Below are positions 25,459 to 34,534 of a stretch of 64,000 nucleotides of DNA, one piece after another (the first letter of the stretch is position 1; each line of letters begins with the position of its first letter). The notes beneath the pieces were generated by a model, which was not told where the DNA came from, did not search any database, and was given only the letters and a program-made list of their open reading frames with translations. Made by a program: the position numbers and the translations under genes. The stretch is from Mucilaginibacter sp. UBA5151 (GTDB taxonomy: Bacteria; Bacteroidota; Bacteroidia; Sphingobacteriales; Sphingobacteriaceae), in contig DHXR01000082.1 of the NCBI GenBank assembly GCA_002413785.1, forward strand, positions 65,232 through 129,231. Direction: 5' to 3'.

Positions 25459-26367
25459 ATGAGTGATCCGATAAAAACAAATGCCGCTGAAAAAAAGCCT
25501 GAAAGTACCATGGGGATGTTGAGGGAAGATGCTTTAAAAGGGAAAACCATCATTGTAACAGGTGGTGGGACCGGTTTGGGTAGGTCAATGGGCTCCTACT
25601 TTTTAAAGTTAGGGGCAAACCTGGTAATTACCAGCCGCAAACTTGATGTACTCAAACAAACCGCTTCGGAAATGGAAGCGGAAACAGGGGGAAAGGTATT
25701 GGCAGTGGCCTGTGACGTTCGTAAGTATGAAGAAGTTGAAAATGTGCTGAAACAGGCGGTGGAAACTTTTGGACGTGTTGATGTTTTAGTGAATAATGCT
25801 GCCGGTAATTTTATTTCTCCTACCGAACGGCTCTCGGCTAATGCATTTTCTTCGATTATTGATATTGTTTTAAAAGGGTCGGTTAATTGTTCGCTGGCTT
25901 TGGGTAAATACTGGATCGGTGAAAAGATACCCGGAAATATTCTCAATATAGTAACAACGTATGCATTTACAGGTTCGGCGTATGTGGTGCCCTCTGCCTG
26001 CGCAAAGGGAGGTGTACTCGCCATGACGCGTTCATTAGCGGCAGAGTGGGGGCGGCATGGCATTAGGACAAACGCTATCGCCCCCGGCCCTTTCCCAACC
26101 AAGGGTGCCTGGGACCGTTTATTGCCTGGCGATATGCTCAAAAAGTTTGATTTTAAAAACCGCGTACCCCTTAAACGCATGGGCGAGCACCAGGAACTGG
26201 CCAACCTGGCCGCTTTTTTAGTTTCAGGTTTTTCGGGTTACATCAATGGCGAAGTAATTACTATTGATGGCGGCGAATGGCTGCAGGGTGCCGGCCAGTT
26301 CAACGCCCTCGAAATGGTGCCTGCTGAAATGTGGGATAGCATTGAGCAAGCTACCCGCAGAGCGTAG
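25459..26367 (+). CDS. 2,4-dienoyl-CoA reductase, short-chain dehydrogenase type
   Basis: A protein of 302 residues. The NADP site TGGGTGLGRSMG and the long stretch VNNAAGNFISPTERLS followed by DIVLKGSVN strongly resemble mitochondrial DECR1, which also carries the same C-terminal layout (INGEVITIDGGEWLQGAGQFN). In DECR1 the usual SDR catalytic Tyr is replaced: the YxxxK position here reads VVPSACAKGG, with a Lys but no Tyr at the standard spot, as in DECR1. It reduces 2,4-dienoyl-CoA so that polyunsaturated fatty acids can be degraded. It is the last gene of the operon; a strong terminator follows. E. coli FadH is an unrelated flavoprotein. Confidence 0.9.
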   Translation: MSDPIKTNAAEKKPESTMGMLREDALKGKTIIVTGGGTGLGRSMGSYFLKLGANLVITSRKLDVLKQTASEMEAETGGKVLAVACDVRKYEEVENVLKQAVETFGRVDVLVNNAAGNFISPTERLSANAFSSIIDIVLKGSVNCSLALGKYWIGEKIPGNILNIVTTYAFTGSAYVVPSACAKGGVLAMTRSLAAEWGRHGIRTNAIAPGPFPTKGAWDRLLPGDMLKKFDFKNRVPLKRMGEHQELANLAAFLVSGFSGYINGEVITIDGGEWLQGAGQFNALEMVPAEMWDSIEQATRRA

Positions 26368-26411
26368 GTTTGATGCTATTACTCCAATTTCAACGCTGAT
26401 TGATAAAAATG

Positions 26412-26449
26412 AAAACGCCCCCATACATAAATCTGCATGGGGGCGTTTT
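26412..26449. terminator. Bidirectional terminator after the beta-oxidation operon
   Basis: A perfect 13-bp stem (AAAACGCCCCCAT at 26412-26424, complement at 26437-26449) with a 12-nt loop, G+C-rich in the core and A/T-rich at both ends. It separates the plus-strand operon from the minus-strand DUF3570 gene. Confidence 0.9.
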
Positions 26450-26467
26450 ATTAAAATAGGGGTAATT

Positions 26468-27823
26468 TTATTTGAATCCCAAACTCACAGATAATACATC
26501 CGAAACCAGGTCAGTAGTTTGTGTATAATGCCCGTACCTTATTTCCATTTCATGTAAGCCTTGCCAGCCAAAAACACCCGTTGGCGGGGCTATCCTGAAA
26601 CCAACCCCATAAAACCCGGCCTGGAACTTGGCGTATTCGAAGTTGCTGGTATAATATTGTTCCGTTGGGCTATGTACTCCAAACGGTGCAAAATATTTGG
26701 CCGCCGACTGGCTGTAATACCGGTAGAAGGGTGAAACAGAAAAGAACGGTGTCACTTTATAGGCAACTTCCAAACTTGCTGTGTTGGCATTTGTTCCCCA
26801 GTTATCCATATAATAGCGATAATAAGAGCGCAGAATTATATTATCCCCAAGGAAATAATTAGCCCTGAACCCCAGCGGCAGCTTAAACCGCGATGAAGGC
26901 AGTTTTTCAACGGCATCGGTATCTTTTGGATTTTTAAACCATACCCGGTGAAAAGGCAAGCCTAAATAGCCGCTCTGCGCAACCACATCGCCCAGCAACA
27001 TCACCTGTAACCTTGAATTTATCTGTTGCGAGTAGGAAAAAGATGCGGAAAGGGTATTCCTCGCGCTTGTAGGTAAACTGTTTTTTGAATTGACCACCCC
27101 ACCAGCGGAATTATACGTAATCGTGTTTCCGCTTGCTGTGGTTATAACGATCGTGCCCGGTGGAACAATCTTTGGTGGAGGAACAAACTCAGATGGCAAG
27201 ATCATTGTAACCTGGTCAAGATAACCTTGTAATTTAACGCCAAACTCGCCGCTTTTGTCTTCGGTCTTCGTTGACCAATGGAGGTCTAAGCCCTTTGATT
27301 TATAATTATATTCGCCTGAATAATAGGCGCCAATGCCGAAAGTATTGCCGGTTTTTGCATTTTCCACGGTCCAGTCAATAGACGGGTAAAGCCTTGTACC
27401 GCCGGTTTTTGATCCCCCCAGTTTGGCGACATAAGCGGCCGAAGCCGAAGTATGGGTATCGAACCCCATGCCTAACGACAAGGTGTTTTTATTATTGGCC
27501 TCATTTAGCCAAACCAAATTAAGGTTAAGCCCTGTTGATAAATCCATTACATTCGAGCTATTGGTATATACACCATTACCAAACATATTGGCATTGTCGC
27601 CGGTAACAGAGGAGTGCCCGGCAATTTGATTATAATAACTCGAAACCAGGTCAATTTCATCTATCCTGAGGCGCCGGGGCCGGTAGTCGGTAGTATCGTA
27701 AGCAGCAGGTGAATTTAAGCTAAATGCAGGCTTGTTACCGGCAGTATCAACCCTTGTTTGCGAGTATGCACTTAAACGGCATAAAATGGAAAATCCAATA
27801 ATGGAGAGATATACTTTTTTCAT
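26468..27823 (-). CDS. DUF3570 family outer-membrane-type protein
   Basis: A protein of 451 residues with a signal peptide (to about residue 21, SAYSQ). The N-terminal part LRIDEIDLVSSYYNQIAGHS and VTG motif are hallmarks of DUF3570. The rest alternates short hydrophobic and polar strands with many Tyr and Asn, as in an outer-membrane beta-barrel (for example YYSGEYNYKSKGLDLHWST), and it ends in a strand with terminal Phe-Lys. The function is unknown. It is the last gene of a minus-strand trio with a DUF4266 lipoprotein and ApbE, a gene set seen together in many bacteria. Confidence 0.85.
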   Translation of the reverse strand: MKKVYLSIIGFSILCRLSAYSQTRVDTAGNKPAFSLNSPAAYDTTDYRPRRLRIDEIDLVSSYYNQIAGHSSVTGDNANMFGNGVYTNSSNVMDLSTGLNLNLVWLNEANNKNTLSLGMGFDTHTSASAAYVAKLGGSKTGGTRLYPSIDWTVENAKTGNTFGIGAYYSGEYNYKSKGLDLHWSTKTEDKSGEFGVKLQGYLDQVTMILPSEFVPPPKIVPPGTIVITTASGNTITYNSAGGVVNSKNSLPTSARNTLSASFSYSQQINSRLQVMLLGDVVAQSGYLGLPFHRVWFKNPKDTDAVEKLPSSRFKLPLGFRANYFLGDNIILRSYYRYYMDNWGTNANTASLEVAYKVTPFFSVSPFYRYYSQSAAKYFAPFGVHSPTEQYYTSNFEYAKFQAGFYGVGFRIAPPTGVFGWQGLHEMEIRYGHYTQTTDLVSDVLSVSLGFK

Positions 27824-27853
27824 GAAGAATAATAATTCTGTTAAACAGGGTAA

Positions 27854-28075
27854 TTAATTACAGCCACAACCACCGCCGGTTTTTCCGGCATTGGCGCCCG
27901 AAGACGCTTCGCGGTACGATTGGAAATTCATTTCATTCTTTTCTACTTTCCGGTTACCTAATGCCATTTCAGAATCATTTAGCCGGCTTTTTTGGTACTC
28001 TTTTAAATGTACACAGGAAGTAACACTTAACACCAGCAGGAAGCAGGCTACTACCTTTACGAATTGATTGATCAT
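27854..28075 (-). CDS. DUF4266 small lipoprotein with Gly-Gly-Gly-Cys-Gly-Cys-Asn tail
   Basis: A protein of 73 residues. The lipoprotein signal ends LVLSVTSC, with lipid-carrying Cys21. The DUF4266 pattern follows (HLKEYQKSRLNDSEMAL) and ends in the family's GGGCGCN tail. The tail is preceded by YREASSGANAGKTG. It has 30 bp to the DUF3570 gene downstream and 9 bp to apbE upstream, so the three are one operon. The SSGAN segment faintly resembles the Ser/Thr-Gly-Ala motif used by ApbE for FMN attachment, and the Cys-Gly-Cys tail could bind metal. Neither is proved. Confidence 0.85.
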   Translation of the reverse strand: MINQFVKVVACFLLVLSVTSCVHLKEYQKSRLNDSEMALGNRKVEKNEMNFQSYREASSGANAGKTGGGCGCN

Positions 28076-28084
28076 TTTTTAATT

Positions 28085-29017
28085 TTAAGTAAGATTAATA
28101 TTTTTTGAGGTATAGAGTTTGTTATCATCATCTATAATAACAGCCTCAATATCTTTCATCTGGTTTATCAGGTCCAAACCTGTGTTAATTCCCATAATCA
28201 TTACCGGCGTCGCCATTGCGTCGGCAATCTCGGCATTGGTGGTAATAATAGTTACACTTTTAATTCCCGTAACAGGCAGGCCGGTTCGCGGATTAATGGT
28301 ATGCGAATATTTCTTACCATTGATCATAACGAACTTTTCATAATTACCTGATGTAGCGACGGCCAGGTCAGAAATAGTCATATACGAGAATATTTCCTGT
28401 GCTGAATCAGGGTTAGCAATTCCAACCGTCCATTTTTTTCCGTTAGGCTGAATTCCCCAGGCATTTAAGTCGCCTGACGCATTTACAACACCGCTCTCAA
28501 CCCCCTGTTCTTTCATCACTTGCCGGGCACGTTCTGCTGCATAGCCTTTTCCAATTCCGCCAAAGCCAATCCGCATCCCTTCTTCCCGCAAAAAAACGGT
28601 ACATTTTTCTTCATCCAGTACGATATTCCTGAAATTGATCAGCCGCACCATTTTTTTTGCGGTAGCCTTATCGGGCAATGAAGTCATACTTTGATCGAAA
28701 TTCCACAATCTTTTATCAATGGAACCATAAGTAATATCAAAGGCCCCCTGGGTAACTTCTGATATCCTGATAGAACGTTGAATAAGGTTGAACGTTTCCC
28801 TGCTTACAGTTACCGGCATTATGCCAGCGTTTTTGTTGACCTGATTTGTTTCGCTATCCTCGCTAAAGGTGGTAAGTAACTTTTCAATGCGTTTTATTTC
28901 ATCTATCCCCGCTTCTATTTTTTCATTTGCCCACTTTTCGCTGTCCGAAACAACCGTCAGTTCAAAATGGTTTCCCATTAACTTGCAACTCCTTTTAAAA
29001 ATAAGTTGTTCGGACAT
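28085..29017 (-). CDS. apbE: FAD:protein FMN transferase (ApbE family)
   Basis: A protein of 310 residues from the ATG at 29017; a TTG 27 codons earlier would add a non-matching N terminus. ApbE motifs are present in order: the MGNHFELTVV start, GGIGKGYAAERARQ, VNASGDLNAWG, HTINPRTGLPVTG with the metal-binding segment, and ADAMATPVMIMG. The enzyme moves FMN from FAD to a Ser/Thr of a target protein in a Mg-dependent reaction. No signal peptide or lipobox is seen, so a cytoplasmic location or another export route must be considered. It is the first gene of the DUF4266/DUF3570 operon, which suggests that one of those proteins may be its target (inference). Confidence 0.9.
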   Translation of the reverse strand: MSEQLIFKRSCKLMGNHFELTVVSDSEKWANEKIEAGIDEIKRIEKLLTTFSEDSETNQVNKNAGIMPVTVSRETFNLIQRSIRISEVTQGAFDITYGSIDKRLWNFDQSMTSLPDKATAKKMVRLINFRNIVLDEEKCTVFLREEGMRIGFGGIGKGYAAERARQVMKEQGVESGVVNASGDLNAWGIQPNGKKWTVGIANPDSAQEIFSYMTISDLAVATSGNYEKFVMINGKKYSHTINPRTGLPVTGIKSVTIITTNAEIADAMATPVMIMGINTGLDLINQMKDIEAVIIDDDNKLYTSKNINLT

Positions 29018-29437
29018 ATTGTTATTTGTTTGTTTGCTGAAACAATGAATTACCTTTTTAATTTCATCTGCCAGGCTGAACGTTCCATGTTGCAACAAGT
29101 ATAACCGGAGATTCTGATTTTAAAATGAAATTCAGGCAAGCAAACTGGAATTGAAGAAAATTAACATTTATTAACATATTCTGTAGCTGTACTATCTGTA
29201 GCTGTACTAATAGTACACCTGAACGTAAAAAAAACCTTTTTAATATCCTAAATAAAAATTTCTTTTCTTTTTTCTTCAAGGGTATAATACAGTTTTTTTG
29301 TCTAAAACATTTTATTCGTGTTATAAGTGCCCTTATGCAATGGACAATCATTTAATTTAACAATTTTTAACATTTATGGGCCAAATTGCTGTTCCAAAAA
29401 AATGATCAACTGTTTAAGTTTGCCTACCAAAAATTAA
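29018..29437. other. Divergent intergenic region between apbE and the MoxR gene
   Basis: This 420-bp A+T-rich gap holds a tandem direct repeat (CTGTAGCTGTACTA at 29181-29194 and again at 29196-29209) and, near its right end, a TAnnTTTG box. No other gene or RNA is recognised. The repeat could be a regulator-binding site for either side; this is a guess. Confidence 0.5.
29415..29422 (+). promoter_or_regulatory. Bacteroidota-type -7 box of the MoxR-Bat operon
   Basis: TAAGTTTG is a perfect TAnnTTTG match, 15 nt before the ATG of the MoxR gene, implying a very short leader. No -33 TTTG is seen at about 19 bp upstream. Confidence 0.4.
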
Positions 29438-30502
29438 ATGGATTTAATGGAAGAAATAAATAGCAATACCGGACATCTTTTATCAGGTGATGTTACCGGA
29501 AATTCATCGTATTCAACAGACATAAGAGCGTTGAATGAAATGATTCAAAAGGAAAGCGCTTTTATTGACCTCCTGAAAATGGAGATGGATAAAGTTATAG
29601 TGGGCCAGAAATATATGGTTGAGCGCCTTTTGATCGGTTTATTGGCAGATGGCCATATCCTGCTTGAAGGTGTACCTGGCCTGGCCAAAACACTTGCAAT
29701 CAATACGCTCTCAAAAGCCATCAGGGCTGATTTTAGCCGTATCCAGTTCACACCGGATCTGTTACCTGCTGATTTGGTTGGTACAATGATCTACAATCAG
29801 AAAAAAGAGGAATTTATAGTCAGAAAAGGACCGATATTTTCAAATTTTATCCTTGCAGACGAGATCAACCGCGCACCGGCAAAGGTACAAAGTGCATTGC
29901 TCGAAGCTATGCAGGAAAGACAGGTTACCATTGGTGATACCACTTTTGCCCTGCCTACACCGTTCCTTGTGCTGGCTACACAAAATCCGATAGAGCAGGA
30001 GGGGACTTATCCTTTACCTGAGGCCCAGGTTGACCGCTTTATGCTCAAGGTTGTTATCGGCTATCCGAACAAAGAGGATGAAAAAAAGATCGTCCGTGCA
30101 AATATTGCGCCGCAGGGGATGTTAAAACCAAATGCCATTGTACATCCGGATGATATCATCAAAGCGAGGAAGGTTGTGAGAGAAGTTTACATGGATGAAA
30201 AAATTGAGCAATATATTATTGATATTGTTTTCGCCACCCGTTATCCTGAACAGTATAAACTGGCTAACTATAAAAACCTGATAAGTTTCGGCGCTTCGCC
30301 AAGGGCCAGCATTAACCTGGCTCTGGCATCTAAGGCTTACGCGTTTATAAAACGCAGGGGTTATGTAATCCCTGAAGATGTAAGGGCAATTTGTCACGAT
30401 GTTTTAAGGCACCGTATCGGGCTCACGTATGAAGCTGAAGCCGAAAATATGACTACTGAAGATATTATTACAGGGATATTAAACGCTGTTGAAGTACCGT
30501 AA
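29438..30502 (+). CDS. MoxR-type AAA ATPase
   Basis: A protein of 354 residues. After about 40 variable residues, the AAA core shows Walker A GVPGLAKT at 78-85. The LPADLVGTMIYNQ segment, Walker B ILADEINRAPAKVQSALLEAMQE, the sensor NPIEQEGTYPLPEAQVDRF and the C-terminal lid (SPRASINLALASKAYAF) follow. MoxR ATPases act as chaperones that activate von Willebrand A-domain partners, here the BatA and BatB proteins. It leads the operon, and the DUF58 gene follows after a 135-bp repeat-bearing gap. Confidence 0.94.
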   Translation: MDLMEEINSNTGHLLSGDVTGNSSYSTDIRALNEMIQKESAFIDLLKMEMDKVIVGQKYMVERLLIGLLADGHILLEGVPGLAKTLAINTLSKAIRADFSRIQFTPDLLPADLVGTMIYNQKKEEFIVRKGPIFSNFILADEINRAPAKVQSALLEAMQERQVTIGDTTFALPTPFLVLATQNPIEQEGTYPLPEAQVDRFMLKVVIGYPNKEDEKKIVRANIAPQGMLKPNAIVHPDDIIKARKVVREVYMDEKIEQYIIDIVFATRYPEQYKLANYKNLISFGASPRASINLALASKAYAFIKRRGYVIPEDVRAICHDVLRHRIGLTYEAEAENMTTEDIITGILNAVEVP

Positions 30503-30506
30503 TTTG

Positions 30507-30618
30507 AAGAACCAAGAGTCAAGAACCAAGTCAAAAGATAGGAAATCGAATCAGTTTTGAAGATCACTCAATTTAAAACTTTTCAATCTTGATTCTTGGC
30601 TCTTGTCTCTTGATTCTA
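30507..30618. repeat. Imperfect inverted repeat of CAAGA-type words
   Basis: The left arm reads GAACCAAGAGTCAAGAACCAAG and the right arm, about 60 bp on, reads CTTGATTCTTGGCTCTTGTC and CTTGATTC. The two can pair over much of their length. The short CAAGA/TCTTG words recur within each arm. It lies between two genes of one operon and has no coding potential. It is probably another dispersed intergenic repeat. Confidence 0.6.
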
Positions 30619-30637
30619 ACTTCTCATCAAATAAACT

Positions 30638-31519
30638 ATGGCAAAGGATACCAAAGAACTGCTAAAGAAAGTAAGAAAGATAGAGATCAAAACCCGGGGA
30701 TTAAGCAACCACCTGTTTTCGGGCGAATACCACTCTGCTTTTAAAGGCAGGGGTATGGCCTTTAGCGAGGTGCGCGAATACCAGGTTGGCGATGAGATCA
30801 GGACTATTGACTGGAACGTTACCGCCCGCTTTAATCATCCTTACGTTAAGGTTTTTGATGAGGAAAGAGAACTTACTGTAATGTTGCTGATGGATGTGAG
30901 CGGATCTGAGAATTTTGGAACCATCAACCAGCAAAAACAGGACTTAGCCACAGAAATATGTGCAGTATTGGCTTTTTCGGCCATACAGAACAATGATAAA
31001 GTAGGGGTGATATTTTTCAGTGATAAAATTGAGAAGTTTATTCCGCCGAAAAAAGGCCGGAGCCATATCTTAATGATCATAAGGGAACTGATTGATTTTA
31101 AGCCCGAAAATAAGGGAACCAATGTAGCCGAAGCGCTAAAGTATTTTACCAGCGCTATAAAAAAGAGGTGTACGGCCTTTGTTATTTCTGACTTTATGAG
31201 CCCGGCCTTTGAGACAGAACTAAAAATTGCCAATAAAAAACACGATATTATTGCCCTAAGGCTGTTTGACAAGCACGAAGAGGAATTTCCAGACCTTGGC
31301 CTGATTCCCGTAAAGGATGAGGAGTCAGGCGAAATATTATGGATCAATACAGGTGATAAAAATGTGCGGAACGCTTTTAAAGTTGATGCATTAAGACGAA
31401 ATGCGCAGCTAAAAGAAGTTTTCAGTAAATCCGGGGTAGATGCGGCTGATATTGGCACACATGAATCTTATGTTAAACCATTAATGACATTATTTAAAAA
31501 ACGGGAAAGCAGACGATAA
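30638..31519 (+). CDS. DUF58 domain protein
   Basis: A protein of 293 residues. The DUF58 signature is plain: SGEYHSAFKGRGMAFSEVREYQVGDEIRTIDWNVTAR, here given only as its landmark words FKGRG, REYQ and DIDWN-like TIDWN. A degenerate von Willebrand A-type fold follows (LLMDVSGSENFG, with the DxSxS metal-binding motif). It is cytoplasmic, with no signal. In Bat operons this protein sits between the MoxR ATPase and the membrane-bound VWA proteins and probably links them. It is 4 bp upstream of the next gene. Confidence 0.92.
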   Translation: MAKDTKELLKKVRKIEIKTRGLSNHLFSGEYHSAFKGRGMAFSEVREYQVGDEIRTIDWNVTARFNHPYVKVFDEERELTVMLLMDVSGSENFGTINQQKQDLATEICAVLAFSAIQNNDKVGVIFFSDKIEKFIPPKKGRSHILMIIRELIDFKPENKGTNVAEALKYFTSAIKKRCTAFVISDFMSPAFETELKIANKKHDIIALRLFDKHEEEFPDLGLIPVKDEESGEILWINTGDKNVRNAFKVDALRRNAQLKEVFSKSGVDAADIGTHESYVKPLMTLFKKRESRR

Positions 31520-31523
31520 TAAA

Positions 31524-32498
31524 ATGAAGAAACTGTTTTTTAATTATATACTTGTCTCACTTTTATTTTTGACCGGCTTTTATTTTAAAGCAGGTGCTCA
31601 AAATGTACAGGTTGAGGCTAAAATAGATCAAACCACCATCAGGATAGGTGACCAGACAAAACTGCACCTTACGGTTCATCAGCCTGTTAAGGAACAGGTG
31701 AATTTCCCGAAGTTGACTGATACTATAACAGGTAAGGTACTAATAGTAAGCGCTAATAAACCTGATACCGCCGTTGATAAAAACAACCAGGGAAGTATTA
31801 TGGTAAGTCAGACTTACACCATCACAAGTTTTGATGCAGGAACATATACGGTACCGCAATTTGCCTTTGGCACTAAGGCCGGTGTTTTAAAAACCAATGA
31901 ACTAACCCTGCAGGTGGAGACCGTTAAGGTTGATACCACCAAGGCCATTTATGATATTAAGCAGCCTTTGGTAGTTTCTTACACATTTTTTGATTGGTTC
32001 AGGGATAACTGGTATTGGGTGTTGGCGACGGTAATTATTGTTTTAGGAATTATCGGGTTGATATATTATTTTAAGAGGCGCCCAAAAAAGGAAACAGTTA
32101 TTGAAATAGCACGGCCCGGTTTACCGCCTCACATTATAGCGGTGAATAAATTAAATGAACTGCGTGATAAAAAGTTATGGCAGCAGGGTGAAGTGAAGCA
32201 ATACCACAGCGAATTGACGGATATTATCCGCGACTACCTGGAGAAAAGGTATCTCGTAAAAACACATGAAAAAACTACCGGCGAAATTTTTGCCGGATTA
32301 AGCTATCTGGATATTACAGAGGAAAACAAAAATGAACTTCGCCAAATCCTTCTGCTGGCTGATCTGGTGAAATTCGCGAAAGAAAAACCACTGCCACCGG
32401 ATAATGAGCGTAGCATGGATAGTGCCATCAATTTTGTTTTAAAAACACAGCGGGTCGATCTGCCTGAAAGTGTAAAAGGAGGAAGCGGCCATGTTTAA
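31524..32498 (+). CDS. Secreted/membrane BatD-like protein of the Bat operon
   Basis: A protein of 324 residues. A signal peptide (to about residue 26, KAGAQ) is followed by a periplasmic beta-rich domain (VQVEAKIDQTTIRIGDQTKLHL) that resembles the repeating unit of BatD. A transmembrane helix lies near 163-185 (WYWVLATVIIVLGIIGLIYYF). The cytoplasmic C terminus contains a helical domain (YHSELTDIIRDYLEKRY, then LRQILLLADLVKFAKEKP). It has one BatD-type domain whereas the later gene product has several, so the operon holds a short and a long version. It overlaps the batA gene by 8 bp, which implies coupled translation. Confidence 0.85.
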   Translation: MKKLFFNYILVSLLFLTGFYFKAGAQNVQVEAKIDQTTIRIGDQTKLHLTVHQPVKEQVNFPKLTDTITGKVLIVSANKPDTAVDKNNQGSIMVSQTYTITSFDAGTYTVPQFAFGTKAGVLKTNELTLQVETVKVDTTKAIYDIKQPLVVSYTFFDWFRDNWYWVLATVIIVLGIIGLIYYFKRRPKKETVIEIARPGLPPHIIAVNKLNELRDKKLWQQGEVKQYHSELTDIIRDYLEKRYLVKTHEKTTGEIFAGLSYLDITEENKNELRQILLLADLVKFAKEKPLPPDNERSMDSAINFVLKTQRVDLPESVKGGSGHV

Positions 32499-33489
32499 AG
32501 GAATTGAATTTGCACACCCCGGTTTTTTTTGGTTGCTGATTATCATTCCGGCAATGATTGCCTGGTATATCTGGAGAGAACAAAAACTTCAGGGAAGTTT
32601 AAGCATATCTGCGATCAGGGGATTTTCGCTACCGATAAAAAGTATTGTTCCGCGTTTGCGGCATTTAGGAATTGGGTTAAGATCGTTGGCCGTTATTTTT
32701 TTAATTATTGCCCTCGCCCGTCCCCAATCATCATTAAGCTGGCAAAATTCAACAACCGAGGGGATTGATATCATGATTGCCTCGGACATATCGGGCAGTA
32801 TGCTTGCCGAAGATTTTCAACCCAACCGCCTCGAAGCAGGAAAGAATATCGCCATTGATTTCATAAAAAACCGCCCGGATGACCGTATAGGGCTGGTTAT
32901 TTTCAGTGGTGAGAGTTTTACGCAATGCCCGTTAACCATTGATCACGATGTGTTGGTTAATCTGTATGCGGATGTAAAATATGGCATGATTGAAGATGGT
33001 ACCGCCATTGGTATGGGATTGGCAACAGCAGTAAACAGGCTGAAGGGTAGCGAAGCGAAAAGTAAAGTAATTATATTGCTTACGGATGGTTCAAATAATA
33101 TGGGTTCAATACCGCCAGTTACAGCAGCCGAAATTGCCAAACAATTTGACATCAGGGTTTATACAGTAGGCATCGGAACCCATGGCTTTGCAAAAATACC
33201 TGTTCAAACGCCATTTGGGGTCCAGTATCAGAATATGCCGGTTGATGTTGATGAAGGCACGCTTACAAAAATTGCAAATATCACAGGCGGGAAATATTTC
33301 AGGGCCACCGATAACGAAACGCTGAAACATATTTACGAACAGATCGATAAAATGGAGAAGGCAAAAATTGATGTTACCCAATACCATAAAAAAACCGAAA
33401 TGTTTTTACCCTTTGCACTTATCGCCTTATTCTTTTTATTGTCGGAGTTTATAGTAAAAAATACATTGCTTAAAGGAGCTTTAACTTAA
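32491..33489 (+). CDS. batA: BatA-type von Willebrand A protein
   Basis: A protein of 332 residues. Two N-terminal membrane helices (about 8-27 and 58-78) precede a VWA domain with the metal-ion site IASDISGSM (DxSxS), DRIGLVIFSGE, and LTDGSNNMGS. A C-terminal membrane helix follows (FLPFALIALFFLLSEFIV). Such proteins are anchored in the inner membrane with the VWA domain in the periplasm. Bat proteins were named for aerotolerance in Bacteroides; the molecular role is still unsettled. The gap to batB is 4 bp. Confidence 0.92.
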   Translation: MFKGIEFAHPGFFWLLIIIPAMIAWYIWREQKLQGSLSISAIRGFSLPIKSIVPRLRHLGIGLRSLAVIFLIIALARPQSSLSWQNSTTEGIDIMIASDISGSMLAEDFQPNRLEAGKNIAIDFIKNRPDDRIGLVIFSGESFTQCPLTIDHDVLVNLYADVKYGMIEDGTAIGMGLATAVNRLKGSEAKSKVIILLTDGSNNMGSIPPVTAAEIAKQFDIRVYTVGIGTHGFAKIPVQTPFGVQYQNMPVDVDEGTLTKIANITGGKYFRATDNETLKHIYEQIDKMEKAKIDVTQYHKKTEMFLPFALIALFFLLSEFIVKNTLLKGALT

Positions 33490-33493
33490 CAGG

Positions 33494-34534
33494 ATGCTAC
33501 GTTTTGAAAATATAGAATTTTTATGGGGATTAGCAGCCATCCCGGTGTTTATACTCCTTTTTTTTAGGATAAGCCGCTGGAAAAAGAAAGCTGTTGCCGC
33601 ATTGGGCGATAAGAAAGTGGTTACGATGATGATACCAAGAGTTTCGTTTTCGAGGCCATGGCTTAAATTTATTTTATTTGCGGTTGCTTATGCCTTTTTG
33701 ATCATTGGCATTGCTGATCCGCAGATCGGCTCGAAAATGGAAGAGGAAAAACGTAAAAGCGCTGATTTAATGATATTGCTTGATGTTTCAAACAGTATGC
33801 TTTCGCAGGATATGGCCCCTAACCGTTTGGAAAATGCCAAGCGCGCTATTGCACAGCTGATTGATAACCTGCATAATGACCGGATAGGTATTATAGTTTT
33901 TGCCGGCGAGGCTTATGTACAGCTGCCCGTAACTACAGATTACTCAGCTGCCAAGCTGTTCCTGAATACAATCAACACCGGCATGGTGCCTACCCAGGGA
34001 ACGGCCATTGGTTCGGCTATAGACCTGGGGATGAAATCTTTTGATTTTAAAGATGGAACCGGCAAAGCGATGATCATTATAACGGACGGAGAGAACCATG
34101 AGGATGACGCCGTTACTGCGGCTAAATATGCGGCTGAAAAAGACGTTATGGTAAACGTAATTGGCATGGGATCGGAATCGGGCGCGCCGGTTCCTTTATA
34201 TCAGGATGGCAAACAGGTTGGTTTTCATACCGACAGCGCCGGGAATACCGTTGTCAGCAAGTTGAGTGAAACTATGTGTAAAGAAATTACCGCGGCCGGC
34301 AATGGGGCCTATGCAAGAGCAACTAATGCCAACAGCGGCTTGAATATAGTGATGGACCAGATCGCTAAAGTGCAACGCAAGACCTACGACAGTAAAACCT
34401 TTAAGAATTTTGAGGACAGGTTTCAAATCTTCCTGGGTTTTGCTTTAATATTGTTGATTGTTGAATTCTTTATCTCAAGCCGAAAAAGTTTAAGGTTAAG
34501 TAATTTAAAATTATTTGAAGTAAAAAACACATGA
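33494..34534 (+). CDS. batB: BatB-type von Willebrand A protein
   Basis: A protein of 346 residues with the same plan as BatA: N-terminal membrane helices (FLWGLAAIPVFILLFF and LKFILFAVAYAFLIIG), a VWA domain with LLDVSNSM (DxSxS), DRIGIIVFAGEAYVQLPVTTDY, and IITDGENHEDDA, then a C-terminal helix (IFLGFALILLIVEFFI). The two VWA proteins probably form a membrane complex with BatC, D and E. Its stop overlaps the start of batC by 4 bp (ATGA). Confidence 0.92.
   Translation: MLRFENIEFLWGLAAIPVFILLFFRISRWKKKAVAALGDKKVVTMMIPRVSFSRPWLKFILFAVAYAFLIIGIADPQIGSKMEEEKRKSADLMILLDVSNSMLSQDMAPNRLENAKRAIAQLIDNLHNDRIGIIVFAGEAYVQLPVTTDYSAAKLFLNTINTGMVPTQGTAIGSAIDLGMKSFDFKDGTGKAMIIITDGENHEDDAVTAAKYAAEKDVMVNVIGMGSESGAPVPLYQDGKQVGFHTDSAGNTVVSKLSETMCKEITAAGNGAYARATNANSGLNIVMDQIAKVQRKTYDSKTFKNFEDRFQIFLGFALILLIVEFFISSRKSLRLSNLKLFEVKNT

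Noticed and set aside
25596..26204. Long minus-strand frame inside the dienoyl-CoA reductase gene
   Set aside because: The plus-strand protein is strongly conserved; the antisense frame has no family features.
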